NCBI RefSeq assembly: GCF_007556685.1
Contig: NZ_VJON01000006.1
Span: forward strand, 1-64,000
Reading direction: 5' to 3'
Length of the DNA stretch: 64,000 bases
Source: Tepidimonas charontis
GTDB taxonomy: Bacteria > Pseudomonadota > Gammaproteobacteria > Burkholderiales > Burkholderiaceae_C
Positions within the stretch are counted from its first letter, which is position 1; each line of letters begins with the position of its first letter. The notes below the pieces were generated by a model. It worked only from the letters and a program-made list of their open reading frames with translations. It did not search any database and was not told the origin of the DNA. This document shows, one piece after another, positions 1 through 8,874 of the stretch. A program made the position numbers and the translations under genes.

Positions 1-250
1 CGATCCTGCTCCAGCCACCCCCAGCGCCGTCGATGACAAGACGCTCAATGCGCGGGTGGATGACATCCTCAAAGCGCGCCAAGTCAAACAGCCATGGTGT
101 CCCGGCCCTGAGCACCCCTGGCGTCGTCTCTTCAGCGCTCCGCCCTCATGGGCTGGCCCATGGGCCAGCCCATGAGGACATACCTTCGGCGTCAAACCGG
201 ACATTTCTAACTTGCTCAGAGGGCGGACATTTCTACTTTGCCTTGACACA
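1..250 (+). mobile_element. Right end of an insertion sequence
   Basis: This is the terminal part of an IS whose body lies to the left of the window. Three things show it. A reading frame open from the window edge encodes a transposase-like C-terminus. The 11-mer GGACATTTCTA occurs twice, at 199-209 and 225-235, 26 bp apart, like the repeated transposase-binding sites at the ends of IS21-type elements. The edge runs out in TTGACA at 243-248, so the complementary terminus starts TGTCAA, a common IS terminus. No istB-like gene lies between the transposase and the end, so the family is uncertain. The exact junction and any target duplication cannot be seen. Confidence 0.55.
2..175 (+). CDS. C-terminal fragment of an IS transposase (integrase-core type, tentative)
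   Basis: The frame is open from the left edge of the window and ends at TGA 173-175, giving about 57 visible residues. The fragment contains VDDKTLNARVDDILKARQ followed by the motif EHPWRR and a Trp/Pro-rich tail. A short Pro-x-x-HPWRR tail of this kind recalls the end of large rve-type transposases, but no catalytic DDE residues are visible because they would lie outside the window. The assignment leans on the adjoining IS-end repeats. Whether the full gene is intact cannot be judged. Confidence 0.4.
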   Translation, partial: DPAPATPSAVDDKTLNARVDDILKARQVKQPWCPGPEHPWRRLFSAPPSWAGPWASP

Positions 251-494
251 CCCGTCCTCTGCGCAGGGATCGTGTCCATACCCCCAGCGCAGGGCACACG
301 CGGCGCCGTCTGGCTATCCCGGTGTCGTGGCGAGCGTCACGGACGGGGACGCGAACGCACACGCCGGCAGCAATCACCCGCAAAGCCCAGGTACGGCGCC
401 GTGCACCCGGCGAAAACCCGCTTCTGCACGGGTAGACGGACACCTGCCCCCGGATCGCACGTGGCGGCGCGGCTCTCTAGAATCGGCGGTGGCC
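251..494. other. Intergenic region between the IS end and recG
   Basis: No convincing gene is seen here. Open frames across it are GC-driven and lack family resemblance. The IS terminus carries a perfect -35 hexamer TTGACA (243-248) pointing at recG, but the sequence 17 bp downstream (GGGATC) is a poor -10, so an IS-borne hybrid promoter is only a possibility. No terminator or riboswitch-like fold was recognised. Confidence 0.4.
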
Positions 495-2660
495 ATGCGC
501 ACCCCAACGCCGCCCACCGCGAACCCGACAACCGATGCCGCGCCGCGCACCGCCAGCGCCGACGGCGTCGAGCCGCGCGTCAGCGGACCGCAGCGCGCGC
601 TGCGCCGGCTCGGACTGGTGCGGCCAATCGATTTGGCCCTGCACCTGCCGCTGCGTTACGAAGACCTCACGCGCGTGCGACCGCTCGCACAGGCACGCGA
701 TGGCGACGAGGCGCTGATCGAAGGCGAAGTACTGGTGCGCGAAGTGCAGCAGCGGCCACGGCGCCAGCTGGTGGCCACACTGGCGGTGGCTGACGGCGGC
801 CGCTGCACGCTGCGGTTTTTCACGTTTTATCCGTCGCACCTGCAGGCGCTCGCGCCGGGAGCGCGCGTGCGCGCCCATGGCGAGCTGCGCGGGAGCTGGG
901 CCGGCTGGACCATGGTGCACCCGCGGCTGCTCAAGGCGGACGCCCCCCTGCCGGCCGGGTTGACGCCGGTGTACCCCAGTACGGCCGGCTTACCACAGGC
1001 CTATTTGCGCGCCGCCGTGGCACGCGCCTTGGCCCAAGCCGACCTGAGCGAGACCATCCCGCCGGCGGCCTTGGCCGAATTGCCCGGGACCGCCGCGCCG
1101 CCGTGGACCTTGCAGGCGGCGCTGGCGTTTTTGCATCAGCCCCCTGCGGGAACCGATCCGGCACAGCCCCAGGATCGCACCCATCCGGCCTGGGTGCGTT
1201 TGAAGGCCGAAGAGCTGCTGGCGCAACAGCTGGCGCAGGAGCAAGCCCGGCGCGCGCGCGGCACCCGCCGGGCGCCAGTGCTACACGCCGCCACCCATGG
1301 CTTGCCGGCGCGCCTGTGTGCGGCCTTGCCATTTGCCTTGACGGGCGCGCAGCAGCGCGCGGCCGCCGAAATCGCCGCCGACCTGGCCCGCCCAACGCCG
1401 ATGCACCGCTTGTTGCAGGGGGACGTCGGCAGCGGCAAGACCGTGGTGGCGGCGCTGGCGGCAGCGCACGTCATCGACGCCGGTTGGCAGTGCGCACTGA
1501 TGGCGCCGACCGAGATTTTGGCCGAGCAGCACTTTGGCAAGCTGGTGCAATGGCTGGAGCCGCTGCTGGCGCCACTGGGCCGGCGCGTGGTGTGGTTGAC
1601 GGGCAGCCAGCGGCGGGCCGAGCGTGCAGCGGCGTTGCAGGCGATTGCCAGTGGAGCCGCCGCGCTGGTGGTGGGCACCCACGCCGTCATCCAGGAGGAG
1701 GTGGCGTTTGCGCGCCTTGGGCTGGCCATCGTCGACGAGCAACACCGCTTTGGGGTGGCACAGCGGCTGGCGCTGCGCCGCAAGGCCGGCGACGACACGG
1801 TGGAGCCGCACCTGTTGATGATGAGCGCCACCCCCATTCCCCGCACCCTGGCGATGACGCTGTACGCCGACCTGGACATCTCGACGCTGGATGAGTTGCC
1901 GCCCGGGCGCAGCCCCATCGTCACCAAGCTGATCAACGCCCAGCGCCGCGACGAGGTGATCGCACGCATTCGCACGCAAGTGATGCAGGGACGGCAGGTT
2001 TACTGGGTGTGCCCGTTGATCGAGGACAGCGAAGCGCTGGACCTGCGCGCCGCCACCGCCACCCATGCCGAGCTGCAGGCGGCCTTGGCCGATGCCTGCG
2101 ATGCCCAGGGGCGGCCGGTGCGCGTCGGGCTGCTGCACGCGCGGCTGCCCGCAGCGGACAAGCAAGCCATCATGGCGGCGTTCGCACGCGGTGAGCTGGC
2201 GGTGCTGGTCAGCACCACCGTCATCGAGGTGGGGGTGGACGTGCCCAACGCCTCGCTGATGGTGATCGAGCACGCCGAGCGCTTCGGCCTGAGTCAGCTG
2301 CACCAGCTGCGCGGGCGCGTCGGACGCGGCTCGGTGGCCTCGGTATGCCTGCTGCTGTACAGCCCCGGTGACGGCGGACGCGTGAGCGAGAGCGCGCGCG
2401 CACGGCTGCGCGCGATGGTCGAGACCACCGACGGCTTTGAGATTGCGCGCCGCGACCTGGCGTTGCGCGGCCCCGGCGAGTTTTTGGGGGCGCGCCAGTC
2501 GGGCACACCGCTGCTGCGCTTTGCCGACCTGGCCAGCGATGAGGCCCTGATCGACTGGGCGCGGCGTTGGGCGCCGTGGATGTGGCTGCATCAACCGCAG
2601 CAGGCACAGCGGCATCTGCAGCGCTGGTTGGGTGGAAAATTGGACTATCTGAAAGCTTGA
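495..2660 (+). CDS. recG: ATP-dependent DNA helicase RecG
   Basis: This is the branched-DNA helicase that regresses stalled replication forks and processes Holliday junctions. The protein is 721 aa, close to the family norm. An N-terminal wedge/OB region (about residues 20-250) precedes a superfamily-2 helicase core with Walker A GDVGSGKT (about 309-316) and a DEQH box (about 413-416). The SATPIPRT motif and the QLRGRVGRG motif VI follow. The frame stays open far upstream, but the ATG at 495 is chosen because homology begins there and the upstream part is intergenic and IS sequence. oxyR and ubiA follow on the same strand, an arrangement common in Burkholderiales. The IS end lies about 245 bp upstream. 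Confidence 0.95.
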   Translation: MRTPTPPTANPTTDAAPRTASADGVEPRVSGPQRALRRLGLVRPIDLALHLPLRYEDLTRVRPLAQARDGDEALIEGEVLVREVQQRPRRQLVATLAVADGGRCTLRFFTFYPSHLQALAPGARVRAHGELRGSWAGWTMVHPRLLKADAPLPAGLTPVYPSTAGLPQAYLRAAVARALAQADLSETIPPAALAELPGTAAPPWTLQAALAFLHQPPAGTDPAQPQDRTHPAWVRLKAEELLAQQLAQEQARRARGTRRAPVLHAATHGLPARLCAALPFALTGAQQRAAAEIAADLARPTPMHRLLQGDVGSGKTVVAALAAAHVIDAGWQCALMAPTEILAEQHFGKLVQWLEPLLAPLGRRVVWLTGSQRRAERAAALQAIASGAAALVVGTHAVIQEEVAFARLGLAIVDEQHRFGVAQRLALRRKAGDDTVEPHLLMMSATPIPRTLAMTLYADLDISTLDELPPGRSPIVTKLINAQRRDEVIARIRTQVMQGRQVYWVCPLIEDSEALDLRAATATHAELQAALADACDAQGRPVRVGLLHARLPAADKQAIMAAFARGELAVLVSTTVIEVGVDVPNASLMVIEHAERFGLSQLHQLRGRVGRGSVASVCLLLYSPGDGGRVSESARARLRAMVETTDGFEIARRDLALRGPGEFLGARQSGTPLLRFADLASDEALIDWARRWAPWMWLHQPQQAQRHLQRWLGGKLDYLKA

Positions 2661-2741
2661 GCCGATAATGCACGGCGCGGAAAGCCTTGGTCCGTGCGGC
2701 TGCCCTCCGAGTCGGTCCCAACGGTTCGAGCCACGATCACC

Positions 2742-3710
2742 ATGACCCTGACCGAACTGAAATACGTCGTCGCCGTGGCACGCGAGCGTCACTTCGGCCG
2801 TGCTGCCGAAGCCTGCTTCGTCTCGCAGCCGACGCTGTCGGTGGCGATCAAAAAGCTCGAAGAAGAGCTCGACGTCAAGATCTTCGAGCGCAGCGCCAGC
2901 GAAGTCACCGTCACCCCGCTGGGGCAGGAAATCGTGCGCCAGGCGCAGGTGGTGCTGGAGCAGGCCGCGGCGATCAAGGAAATCGCCAAGCGCGGCAAGG
3001 ACCCGCTGGCCGCACCGCTGCGCTTGGGCCTGATCTACACCATCGCGCCCTACCTGCTGCCCGATCTGGTCAAGCAGGTGATCGAACGCGCGCGCCAGAT
3101 GCCGTTGATTTTGCAGGAGAACTTCACCGCTCGGCTGCTGGAGCAGCTGCGCGTGGGCGAACTCGACGCCGCCATCCTGGCCGAGCCCTTCCCCGATACC
3201 AATCTGGCGGTGGCGCCGCTGTACGACGAACCCTTCGTTGCCGTGGTGCCCGCGGATCACCCCTTGGCGACGCGTGAAGCCGTCAGCATCGACGAGCTCA
3301 AGCGCGAGACCATGCTGCTGCTCGGCGCTGGGCACTGTTTTCGCGATCACGTGCTGCAGGTGTGCCCGGAGTTTGCGCGCCTGTCGGACAATGCCGAGGG
3401 CATTCAAAAAAGCTTCGAGGGCTCGTCGCTGGAAACCATCAAGCACATGGTGGCCGCCGGCATGGGGGTGACACTGGTGCCGCGGCTGTCGGTGCCACGC
3501 GGCGCACTCGACCCCGCCACCCGCGAGGCCACGGCGGCCAGCCTGGGGGGCGACGCCCACCACCTGCGCTATCTGCCCATCGCGGGCGAGCCGCCGTCGC
3601 GGCGCGTGGTGCTGGTGTGGCGGCGCAGCTTCACCCGCTACGAAGCGATTGCCGCCCTGCGCAATGCCGTCTACACCTGCGAGCTGCCGGGCTGCCAGCG
3701 CCTGACCTGA
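2742..3710 (+). CDS. oxyR: Hydrogen-peroxide sensor OxyR (LysR family)
   Basis: LysR-type activator of peroxide defence genes, 322 aa. The N-terminal helix-turn-helix (about residues 1-60, starting MTLTELKYV) is followed by a substrate-binding-like domain. The redox pair is exactly placed: Cys199 and Cys208 within [12 protein letters not shown], the same positions as in E. coli OxyR, which separates it from other LysR proteins. The ATG at 2742 is preferred over an in-frame upstream start because the conserved N-terminus begins there. It lies 81 bp after recG. Likely targets within reach include ccpA and dps further along the window, but no OxyR site was recognised there. Confidence 0.95.
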   Translation: MTLTELKYVVAVARERHFGRAAEACFVSQPTLSVAIKKLEEELDVKIFERSASEVTVTPLGQEIVRQAQVVLEQAAAIKEIAKRGKDPLAAPLRLGLIYTIAPYLLPDLVKQVIERARQMPLILQENFTARLLEQLRVGELDAAILAEPFPDTNLAVAPLYDEPFVAVVPADHPLATREAVSIDELKRETMLLLGAGHCFRDHVLQVCPEFARLSDNAEGIQKSFEGSSLETIKHMVAAGMGVTLVPRLSVPRGALDPATREATAASLGGDAHHLRYLPIAGEPPSRRVVLVWRRSFTRYEAIAALRNAVYTCELPGCQRLT

Positions 3711-3732
3711 CCCCCTTGGTACCGATGACCAC

Positions 3733-4650
3733 ATGACCGGACCCACCATGGCCTCCCCGCTGCCTGCGGCGCCGCCGCCGCAGCCCTCGCCCTGGCGCGA
3801 GCGGCTGCGTCTGTACCTGGACCTGATCCGCTGGGACCGCCCGGCCGGCTGGCTGCTGCTGCTGTGGCCCACACTGTCGGCCCTGTGGCTGGCCGCTGGG
3901 GGCTGGCCCGGCTGGCATCTGCTGGCGGTGTTCGTGCTCGGCACCATCCTGATGCGCAGCGCCGGCTGCTGCGTCAACGACGTGGCCGACCGCGAATTCG
4001 ACCGCCATGTCGAGCGCACCGCGCAACGCCCGGTCACCTGTGGGCGTATCGCGCCGCGCGAGGCGTTGGCGGTGGGTGCGGCGCTGGCGCTGCTGGCCTT
4101 TGTCTTGGTCTTGACGACGCGGCGCGAGGCGGTGCTGTGGTCGTTTGCGGCGCTGGCGGTGGCGGTGTTCTACCCCTACACCAAGCGTTTTTTCGCCATG
4201 CCGCAGGCGGTGCTGGGGGTGGCGTTCAGCTTCGGCATTCCGATGGCGTTCGCGGCGGTGCGCGGCGACGTGCCCCCTCTGGCCTGGGGGCTGCTGCTGG
4301 CCAACGCCTTCTGGGTGCTGGCCTACGACACCGAATACGCGATGGTGGACCGCAACGACGACCTGCGCATCGGCATACGCACCTCGGCCATCACGCTGGG
4401 AAGGTGGGACGTAGCGGCGGTGCTGGCCTTCTATGGGTTGCACCTGCTGCTGTGGACCGGGTTGCTGTGGCCGCACGCGGGTGGCCCTTGGTTCGCCGCC
4501 GGGGTGTTGGGCGCCGCGGCACAGGTGCCGTGGCACGCGCGCCTGATTCGCGAGCGCTCACGCGCCGGCTGTTTTCGCGCCTTTCGGCTCAACCACTGGC
4601 TGGGCGCCAGCTTGTTTGCGGGCTTGGCGCTGCAGCTGACGCTGGGATGA
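3733..4650 (+). CDS. ubiA: 4-hydroxybenzoate polyprenyltransferase UbiA
   Basis: Integral-membrane prenyltransferase that attaches the polyprenyl tail to 4-hydroxybenzoate in ubiquinone synthesis. It is 305 aa with about eight hydrophobic segments. Two Asp-rich Mg-pyrophosphate motifs are visible: NDVADREFD at about residues 82-90 and [12 protein letters not shown] from about residue 199. An alternative start at the Met six codons downstream (MASPL) is possible. It sits 22 bp after oxyR and probably shares a transcript with it. No chorismate lyase gene (ubiC) is adjacent. Confidence 0.93.
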   Translation: MTGPTMASPLPAAPPPQPSPWRERLRLYLDLIRWDRPAGWLLLLWPTLSALWLAAGGWPGWHLLAVFVLGTILMRSAGCCVNDVADREFDRHVERTAQRPVTCGRIAPREALAVGAALALLAFVLVLTTRREAVLWSFAALAVAVFYPYTKRFFAMPQAVLGVAFSFGIPMAFAAVRGDVPPLAWGLLLANAFWVLAYDTEYAMVDRNDDLRIGIRTSAITLGRWDVAAVLAFYGLHLLLWTGLLWPHAGGPWFAAGVLGAAAQVPWHARLIRERSRAGCFRAFRLNHWLGASLFAGLALQLTLG

Positions 4651-4808
4651 CCGCCCGCCGCGATACGCAGCGGCGCGGCTGGGGTGAAGGGCGCTCGCGG
4701 CGCAATCGCGAGCGGCACGGCGACGCCGTCACGGCAGACCTGGCCAGACCAACCGGCGCGGTCGGGCCGGCGGAGCCCCCCACCGACGGCGGCGTGCCGC
4801 GGGCTGGC

Positions 4809-5720
4809 TCAAGCCGATGAACCGGCTTCGGCGCCGAACGCCTCCCCGAGCTCTCGGGCCCGTTGATGGGCGGCCTGCAGCGCAGCGATGAAAGCCTCGC
4901 GCACGCCGCGTTCGTGCAGCACGGCCAGCGCCGCCGCCGTCGTGCCGCCTTTGGAGGTGACGCGCTCGCGCAGCACCTCGGGCGGCTCGGCGCTGCGCTC
5001 GGCCAGGTGCGCGGCGCCATCGAAGGTGGCGATGGCCAGCTGCAGGGCCACCGCCGGCGGCAGGCCCAGCGCGGCGCCCGCATCCCGCATCGCCTCCAAC
5101 ACGTAAAACACATAGGCCGGCCCGGAACCCGAGACGGCGGTGACGGCATCCAAGGCCGCTTCGTCGTCCACCCACACCCAACGCCCGGTGCCGGCGATGA
5201 GCGCCTGGGCACGCGCCCGATCGTCGGCACTGACGCTGGGTAGCGCGTACAGCGCCGTCATACCGCGGCCCACCAGCGCGGGGGTGTTGGGCATGGTGCG
5301 CACGATGCGCTCGGTACCCAACCACGCCCGCATGGCGGCACAGCGGATACCGGCTGCCACACTCAGCTGCAGGGCACCGCCGACGAAGGGCGCAGCGGCC
5401 AGCGCCGCCTCGCGAAACGTCTGCGGCTTGACCGCCCACACCACCAACGCCGCCTCGGCCAGCGTGGGGTCGGGTGCTGCCAGCGTGCGCACGCCCCACT
5501 GCTGCTGCAGGCGCTCGCGCACCGCCGGCTGCGGATCGAGCACACACACGTCGGCGGCACGCCCGCCGGCGGTCAACAGCGCCTCCAACAGCGCGCTGGC
5601 CATGTTGCCGCCACCCACGAAGGCCATGCGCACACCGGCGAGCAGGTGCGGCGCGATGGCCTGGGGCGATGGGGATACGGTGGGGCGCGCGGTCGGTTCC
5701 ATGGCGTTATTGTGCGTCAT
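4809..5720 (-). CDS. proC: Pyrroline-5-carboxylate reductase ProC
   Basis: Catalyses the last step of proline synthesis, NAD(P)H-dependent reduction of 1-pyrroline-5-carboxylate. It is 303 aa against a usual length of about 270, because of a roughly 28-residue N-terminal extension before the Rossmann motif AFVGGGNMASALLEALL. The family motifs TMPNTPALVGRGMTAL and VSGSGPAYVFYVLEAM are intact. A second in-frame Met six codons in (MEPTARP) is an equally plausible start, and the extension may be an artefact of the long frame. It converges on ubiA. The 158 bp between their stops shows no clear terminator. Confidence 0.93.
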   Translation of the reverse strand: MTHNNAMEPTARPTVSPSPQAIAPHLLAGVRMAFVGGGNMASALLEALLTAGGRAADVCVLDPQPAVRERLQQQWGVRTLAAPDPTLAEAALVVWAVKPQTFREAALAAAPFVGGALQLSVAAGIRCAAMRAWLGTERIVRTMPNTPALVGRGMTALYALPSVSADDRARAQALIAGTGRWVWVDDEAALDAVTAVSGSGPAYVFYVLEAMRDAGAALGLPPAVALQLAIATFDGAAHLAERSAEPPEVLRERVTSKGGTTAAALAVLHERGVREAFIAALQAAHQRARELGEAFGAEAGSSA

Positions 5721-5823
5721 CGCCGGGCTGTGCTGCCCCGCCGGCTACCTCCGCATGAAGCGCTATCGGGCTATCGGGTGTAGAGTGCGGCTTCGAGATA
5801 CCACAATCGGCAGCCCGCACCCC

Positions 5824-6030
5824 ATGCACACCGTCACGCTCCAGTCCGTCCTGACGTGCCCGTACTGTGGGCACGCGCAGTCGCAGACCATGCCCACCGA
5901 CGCCTGCCAGTTCTTCTACGAGTGCCCGGCCTGTCACGCCCTGTTGCGGCCGAAGGCGGGTGACTGCTGCGTATTCTGTTCCTACGGCTCGATGCCGTGC
6001 CCGCCCGTGCAGCAGGGCCGGGCCGCGTAA
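5824..6030 (+). CDS. GDCCVxC-motif putative metal-binding mini-protein
   Basis: A 68-residue protein with nine cysteines: C12, C15, C28, C34, C37, C48, C49, C52 and C59. The signature GDCCVFCSYGSMPCPP at residues 47-61 matches a small conserved family named for its GDCCVxC motif. The two CxxC knuckles (12/15 and 34/37) suggest zinc-ribbon-like metal binding. Function is unknown; such proteins are sometimes found near heavy-metal genes, but there are none here. It stands alone, converging on the diguanylate cyclase. The start is the ATG at the beginning of the family homology. Confidence 0.75.
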   Translation: MHTVTLQSVLTCPYCGHAQSQTMPTDACQFFYECPACHALLRPKAGDCCVFCSYGSMPCPPVQQGRAA

Positions 6031-6088
6031 ATGCCGGGCGGCTGTTGTGGCTGAGCGCGCCGCGTATCCAACGGCGCGCGCCTGCGCG

Positions 6089-7177
6089 TCACTGGCGCGA
6101 TGGCGGCTCTCCACTGTCGGCCCAGCAGACGCGGTCGCGCCCGGAACCCTTGGCGCGGTAAAGGGCTGCGTCGGCGCGTGCCAGACACGCTTGCCACGAC
6201 TCCGCGGGTACGTGTGTTGCCACCCCCGCGGAAAAGGTCACGGGCGTCTGGCCCACGCGCACCTGCGCACGCACCGCCTGGCGCAAACGCTGCAGCACCG
6301 CGGTGGCCACCTCCGCATCGGCCGGTGACAGCCACAACACGAATTCCTCGCCGCCGAAGCGGTACACCCGATCGGTCTTGCGGACGGTGGCCTGCATCAC
6401 CGCAGCCACGTCGCGCAACACCGCGTCACCGGCGTCGTGCCCGTGCTGGTCATTGATCGCTTTGAAGTAATCGAGATCGATCACCGCCAGCGTGCCGGCG
6501 CTTCGCGTGCCGGCAAAGCCCTGGGCAAACTCGACTTCGAGCAAACGCCGATTGCCCACACCCGTGAGTGGATCGAGCAGACTGAGCGTTTGCCAGCGAC
6601 CAATGCGCCGCTGCGCCTGCTGCGACACCAGAAAACCGTACACGCCGGTGAGGACATTCGTGATGACGAAAAACGGCAGGCCCTCGGTGCCGCCCAGCTC
6701 CTGCCACGATAGCGCGGCCGCGCCCACCACTGCGGCCGCACCCAGCGTCGCCGCTGCCCACGGCGGGACCAGAAAAAACATCATCAGCACCCCCGGATAG
6801 GCCCAAAACAAGGCGGCGAACTGCGCCGCCACCCCAATGGCCCAGATGCCACCGACGATGCACACGGCCATGATCCAGCCCGGCACGCGGGTTTGGCGCG
6901 TGCGCCAGGCGTAGATGGCGGAGCCGCCCAGCAATACGGTGAGCACGGCATCGTTGGCCATGGCCAGCCAATTGCCTTGCAGCGCACGCCAGACGGCAAA
7001 CGGCGCCAGCCACAGGGCGGCGACGACACCGCCCAGGGTGATGACCGCCAGCGTATAGTCTTCACGCAGCGTATCCCACCAGGGAAGATGGTGCGCATCG
7101 GCGGGGTCAATGGAACGGGGTGACAGCACGGACCTGGGTCTCCTGATCTGCGGTCTGCCTGCGCGGGCCGGGGGCAT
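6089..7177 (-). CDS. Membrane-anchored diguanylate cyclase (GGDEF)
   Basis: Synthesises the second messenger c-di-GMP from two GTP. It is 362 aa from the chosen ATG. About five hydrophobic segments between residues 40 and 186 form a membrane sensor of unknown ligand, followed by a GGDEF domain (about 197-350). The active-site motif is GGEEF at 275-279 and the product-inhibition site RKTD at 266-269 is correctly five residues upstream, so it should be active and feedback-inhibited. Longer in-frame starts would overlap the divergent transporter gene and are rejected. A purine-rich stretch about 14 nt upstream could be the ribosome site. Confidence 0.85.
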   Translation of the reverse strand: MPPARAGRPQIRRPRSVLSPRSIDPADAHHLPWWDTLREDYTLAVITLGGVVAALWLAPFAVWRALQGNWLAMANDAVLTVLLGGSAIYAWRTRQTRVPGWIMAVCIVGGIWAIGVAAQFAALFWAYPGVLMMFFLVPPWAAATLGAAAVVGAAALSWQELGGTEGLPFFVITNVLTGVYGFLVSQQAQRRIGRWQTLSLLDPLTGVGNRRLLEVEFAQGFAGTRSAGTLAVIDLDYFKAINDQHGHDAGDAVLRDVAAVMQATVRKTDRVYRFGGEEFVLWLSPADAEVATAVLQRLRQAVRAQVRVGQTPVTFSAGVATHVPAESWQACLARADAALYRAKGSGRDRVCWADSGEPPSRQ

Positions 7178-7298
7178 GGCCGGCGCAGCAGCTTCTCTCT
7201 GTTCTTGCTGTGTGCATTGTGCGTCAAAGCCCGGCCGTTGGCGCACGATCGTTCGCGCCCGCCGCACCGGCCCACGGTTTGGCACAATCGCCCCCATC

Positions 7299-8240
7299 AT
7301 GTCGTCGCTCGACCCGGTCATCCTGTTTTTTCTGCTCGGTCTGGTGGCCGGCCTGTTGCGCTCGGAATTGAAATTACCCGGCGCGTTGTACGACTCGCTG
7401 TCGATTTTTCTGTTGCTGGCCATCGGCCTGAAGGGCGGGCAGGGGCTGGCCACGCAGCCGCTGGCACCGCTGTTGCCACAGGTGGCCGCGGCGGTGGCAC
7501 TGGGGGTAGTGCAGACCTTACTGGCCTTCGGGGCCCTGCGTTGGTTGTTTGGCTTCGACCGGCCCGACGCCGCCGCCACCGCCGCGCACTATGGCTCGGT
7601 CAGCGTGGCCACCTACGCCGTGGCCACCGCGTGGCTGGCGGCACGCGCCATCGACGTCGAACCGCAGATGGCGGTGTTGCTGGCGGTGATGGAGGTGCCC
7701 GCTATTTTGGTGGGCATCATGCTGGCGCGTGGCATCGACCGGCGCACCGATTGGGCCGCCCTGAGCCACGAGGCGTTCCTGGGCAAGGGCGTGACGCTGT
7801 TGCTGGGCGGCATGGCCATCGGCTGGGCGGCCGGACCCGACGGGCTACAGCCCATCAGCCCACTGTTCGTCGATTTGTTCAAGGGTGTGCTGGCGTTGTT
7901 TCTGCTGGAAATGGGCCTGATCGTCAGCCGCCAAGTCGGTGAGCTGCGCCGGCGTGGGCTGGCCTTGGTGGTTTTTGGCGTGGCCATGCCGCTGCTGTCC
8001 GCACCGCTGGGCGCGGCCACCGGCGTCGCGCTGGGCTTGTCGGTGGGCGGCACCACGGTGTTGGCGACCTTGGCCGCGTCGGCGTCCTACATCGCGGTGC
8101 CGGCGGCCATGCGCATCGCCGTGCCGCAAGCCAACCCGGCGCTGTCGCTGGCCGGCGCGCTGGGCGTGACGTTTCCGTTCAATCTGCTCGTGGGCATCCC
8201 CCTGTACCACCGGCTGGCAGTGGCGCTGGTGGGCAGCTGA
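7299..8240 (+). CDS. sbtA: SbtA-type sodium-dependent bicarbonate transporter
   Basis: Polytopic membrane protein of 313 aa with roughly ten hydrophobic segments, matching the SbtA (DUF897) family, Na+-dependent bicarbonate importers best known from cyanobacteria. Recognisable features are the N-terminal DPVILFFLLGLVAG segment, the GLKGGQGL loop and the central AHYGSVSVATY motif. The ATG at 7299 is the start of the homology; upstream codons belong to the divergent promoter region. The next gene encodes an SbtB-like PII protein, the usual partner, which supports the assignment. The physiological substrate in a non-cyanobacterium is inferred, not shown. Confidence 0.85.
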   Translation: MSSLDPVILFFLLGLVAGLLRSELKLPGALYDSLSIFLLLAIGLKGGQGLATQPLAPLLPQVAAAVALGVVQTLLAFGALRWLFGFDRPDAAATAAHYGSVSVATYAVATAWLAARAIDVEPQMAVLLAVMEVPAILVGIMLARGIDRRTDWAALSHEAFLGKGVTLLLGGMAIGWAAGPDGLQPISPLFVDLFKGVLALFLLEMGLIVSRQVGELRRRGLALVVFGVAMPLLSAPLGAATGVALGLSVGGTTVLATLAASASYIAVPAAMRIAVPQANPALSLAGALGVTFPFNLLVGIPLYHRLAVALVGS

Positions 8241-8331
8241 CGCCGTGCTGATCCCGGCTGCCCTGGTTTTGCCCGAACAGTCCACCCCTCGACCCTGTCG
8301 GTGCTAGCATGAGAATCGTCTCTTGCCCACC

Positions 8332-8706
8332 ATGAATCCGTTCTGCGTGGACCCCAACGACATCCACCCAGTGACGATCCCATCGACGCCCATGACCACT
8401 GCCGTGACCACCGAAAAACGCACCCTGCTGACCGTGTTTACCGAAGCGGCCCTGGAGCCGTTGCTGGTGGCCGACATGAACCGCTTGGGCATCCGCGGCT
8501 ACACCTTTTCGGATGCGCGCGGCAAGGGCAGCCGCGGCGTGCGCGACGCCACCTGGGATGAGTCACGCAACCTGCGCCTGGAAATCATCTGCGCGCGCGC
8601 CCAGGCCGAGGCTTTTTTACAGCATTTGCAAACGCGCTACTACGCGCACTACGCGATGGTGGCGTTTCTGTCCGAGGTCGAAGTGCTGCGCCCGGACAAA
8701 TTTTGA
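8332..8706 (+). CDS. sbtB: SbtB-like PII-family regulatory protein
   Basis: Small PII-fold protein following sbtA. In cyanobacteria SbtB binds adenyl nucleotides and controls SbtA. The recognisable core runs from KRTLLTVFTEAALEPLL to the end, with the T-loop-equivalent GYTFSDARGKGSRGVRDATW in the middle. The called protein is 124 aa, but an internal ATG at 8392 gives 104 aa and fits the family better; neither start has a clear Shine-Dalgarno sequence. The C-terminal Cys-containing R-loop hairpin of some cyanobacterial SbtB proteins is absent, as the chain ends at VLRPDKF. It lies 91 bp after sbtA on the same strand. Confidence 0.8.
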   Translation: MNPFCVDPNDIHPVTIPSTPMTTAVTTEKRTLLTVFTEAALEPLLVADMNRLGIRGYTFSDARGKGSRGVRDATWDESRNLRLEIICARAQAEAFLQHLQTRYYAHYAMVAFLSEVEVLRPDKF

Positions 8707-8874
8707 CGACGACAGCGGCCGGGTCCCGGACCCACTGGGCCGACCCGCGCTCGCATCGCGGCGCCCGCACGGCCATGCGGTCTCGGCCGCCTCGCGGGTT
8801 GAGCATCGGTCGGGCCTCCAGCGTGAAGATCCGCGCGCTTAGCCGACGCCGTTTGGGCGTGGTCAGCAACCGGG

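Noticed and set aside
33-494. Open frame continuing upstream of recG in frame
   Set aside because: The extra 154 codons cover IS-end and intergenic sequence and resemble no RecG N-terminus; the ATG at 495 fits the family.
2022-2035. TTGATCGAGGACAG resembling an FNR box inside recG
   Set aside because: It lies within coding sequence, the right half does not match, and there is no promoter context.
1281-4037. Long minus-strand open frame opposite recG and oxyR
   Set aside because: It overlies two confidently recognised genes, is rich in His/Gln/Arg typical of GC-rich shadow frames, and shows no domain.
7178-7579. N-terminal extension of the diguanylate cyclase
   Set aside because: It would overlap sbtA and its promoter, and the extension has no hydrophobic or domain character.
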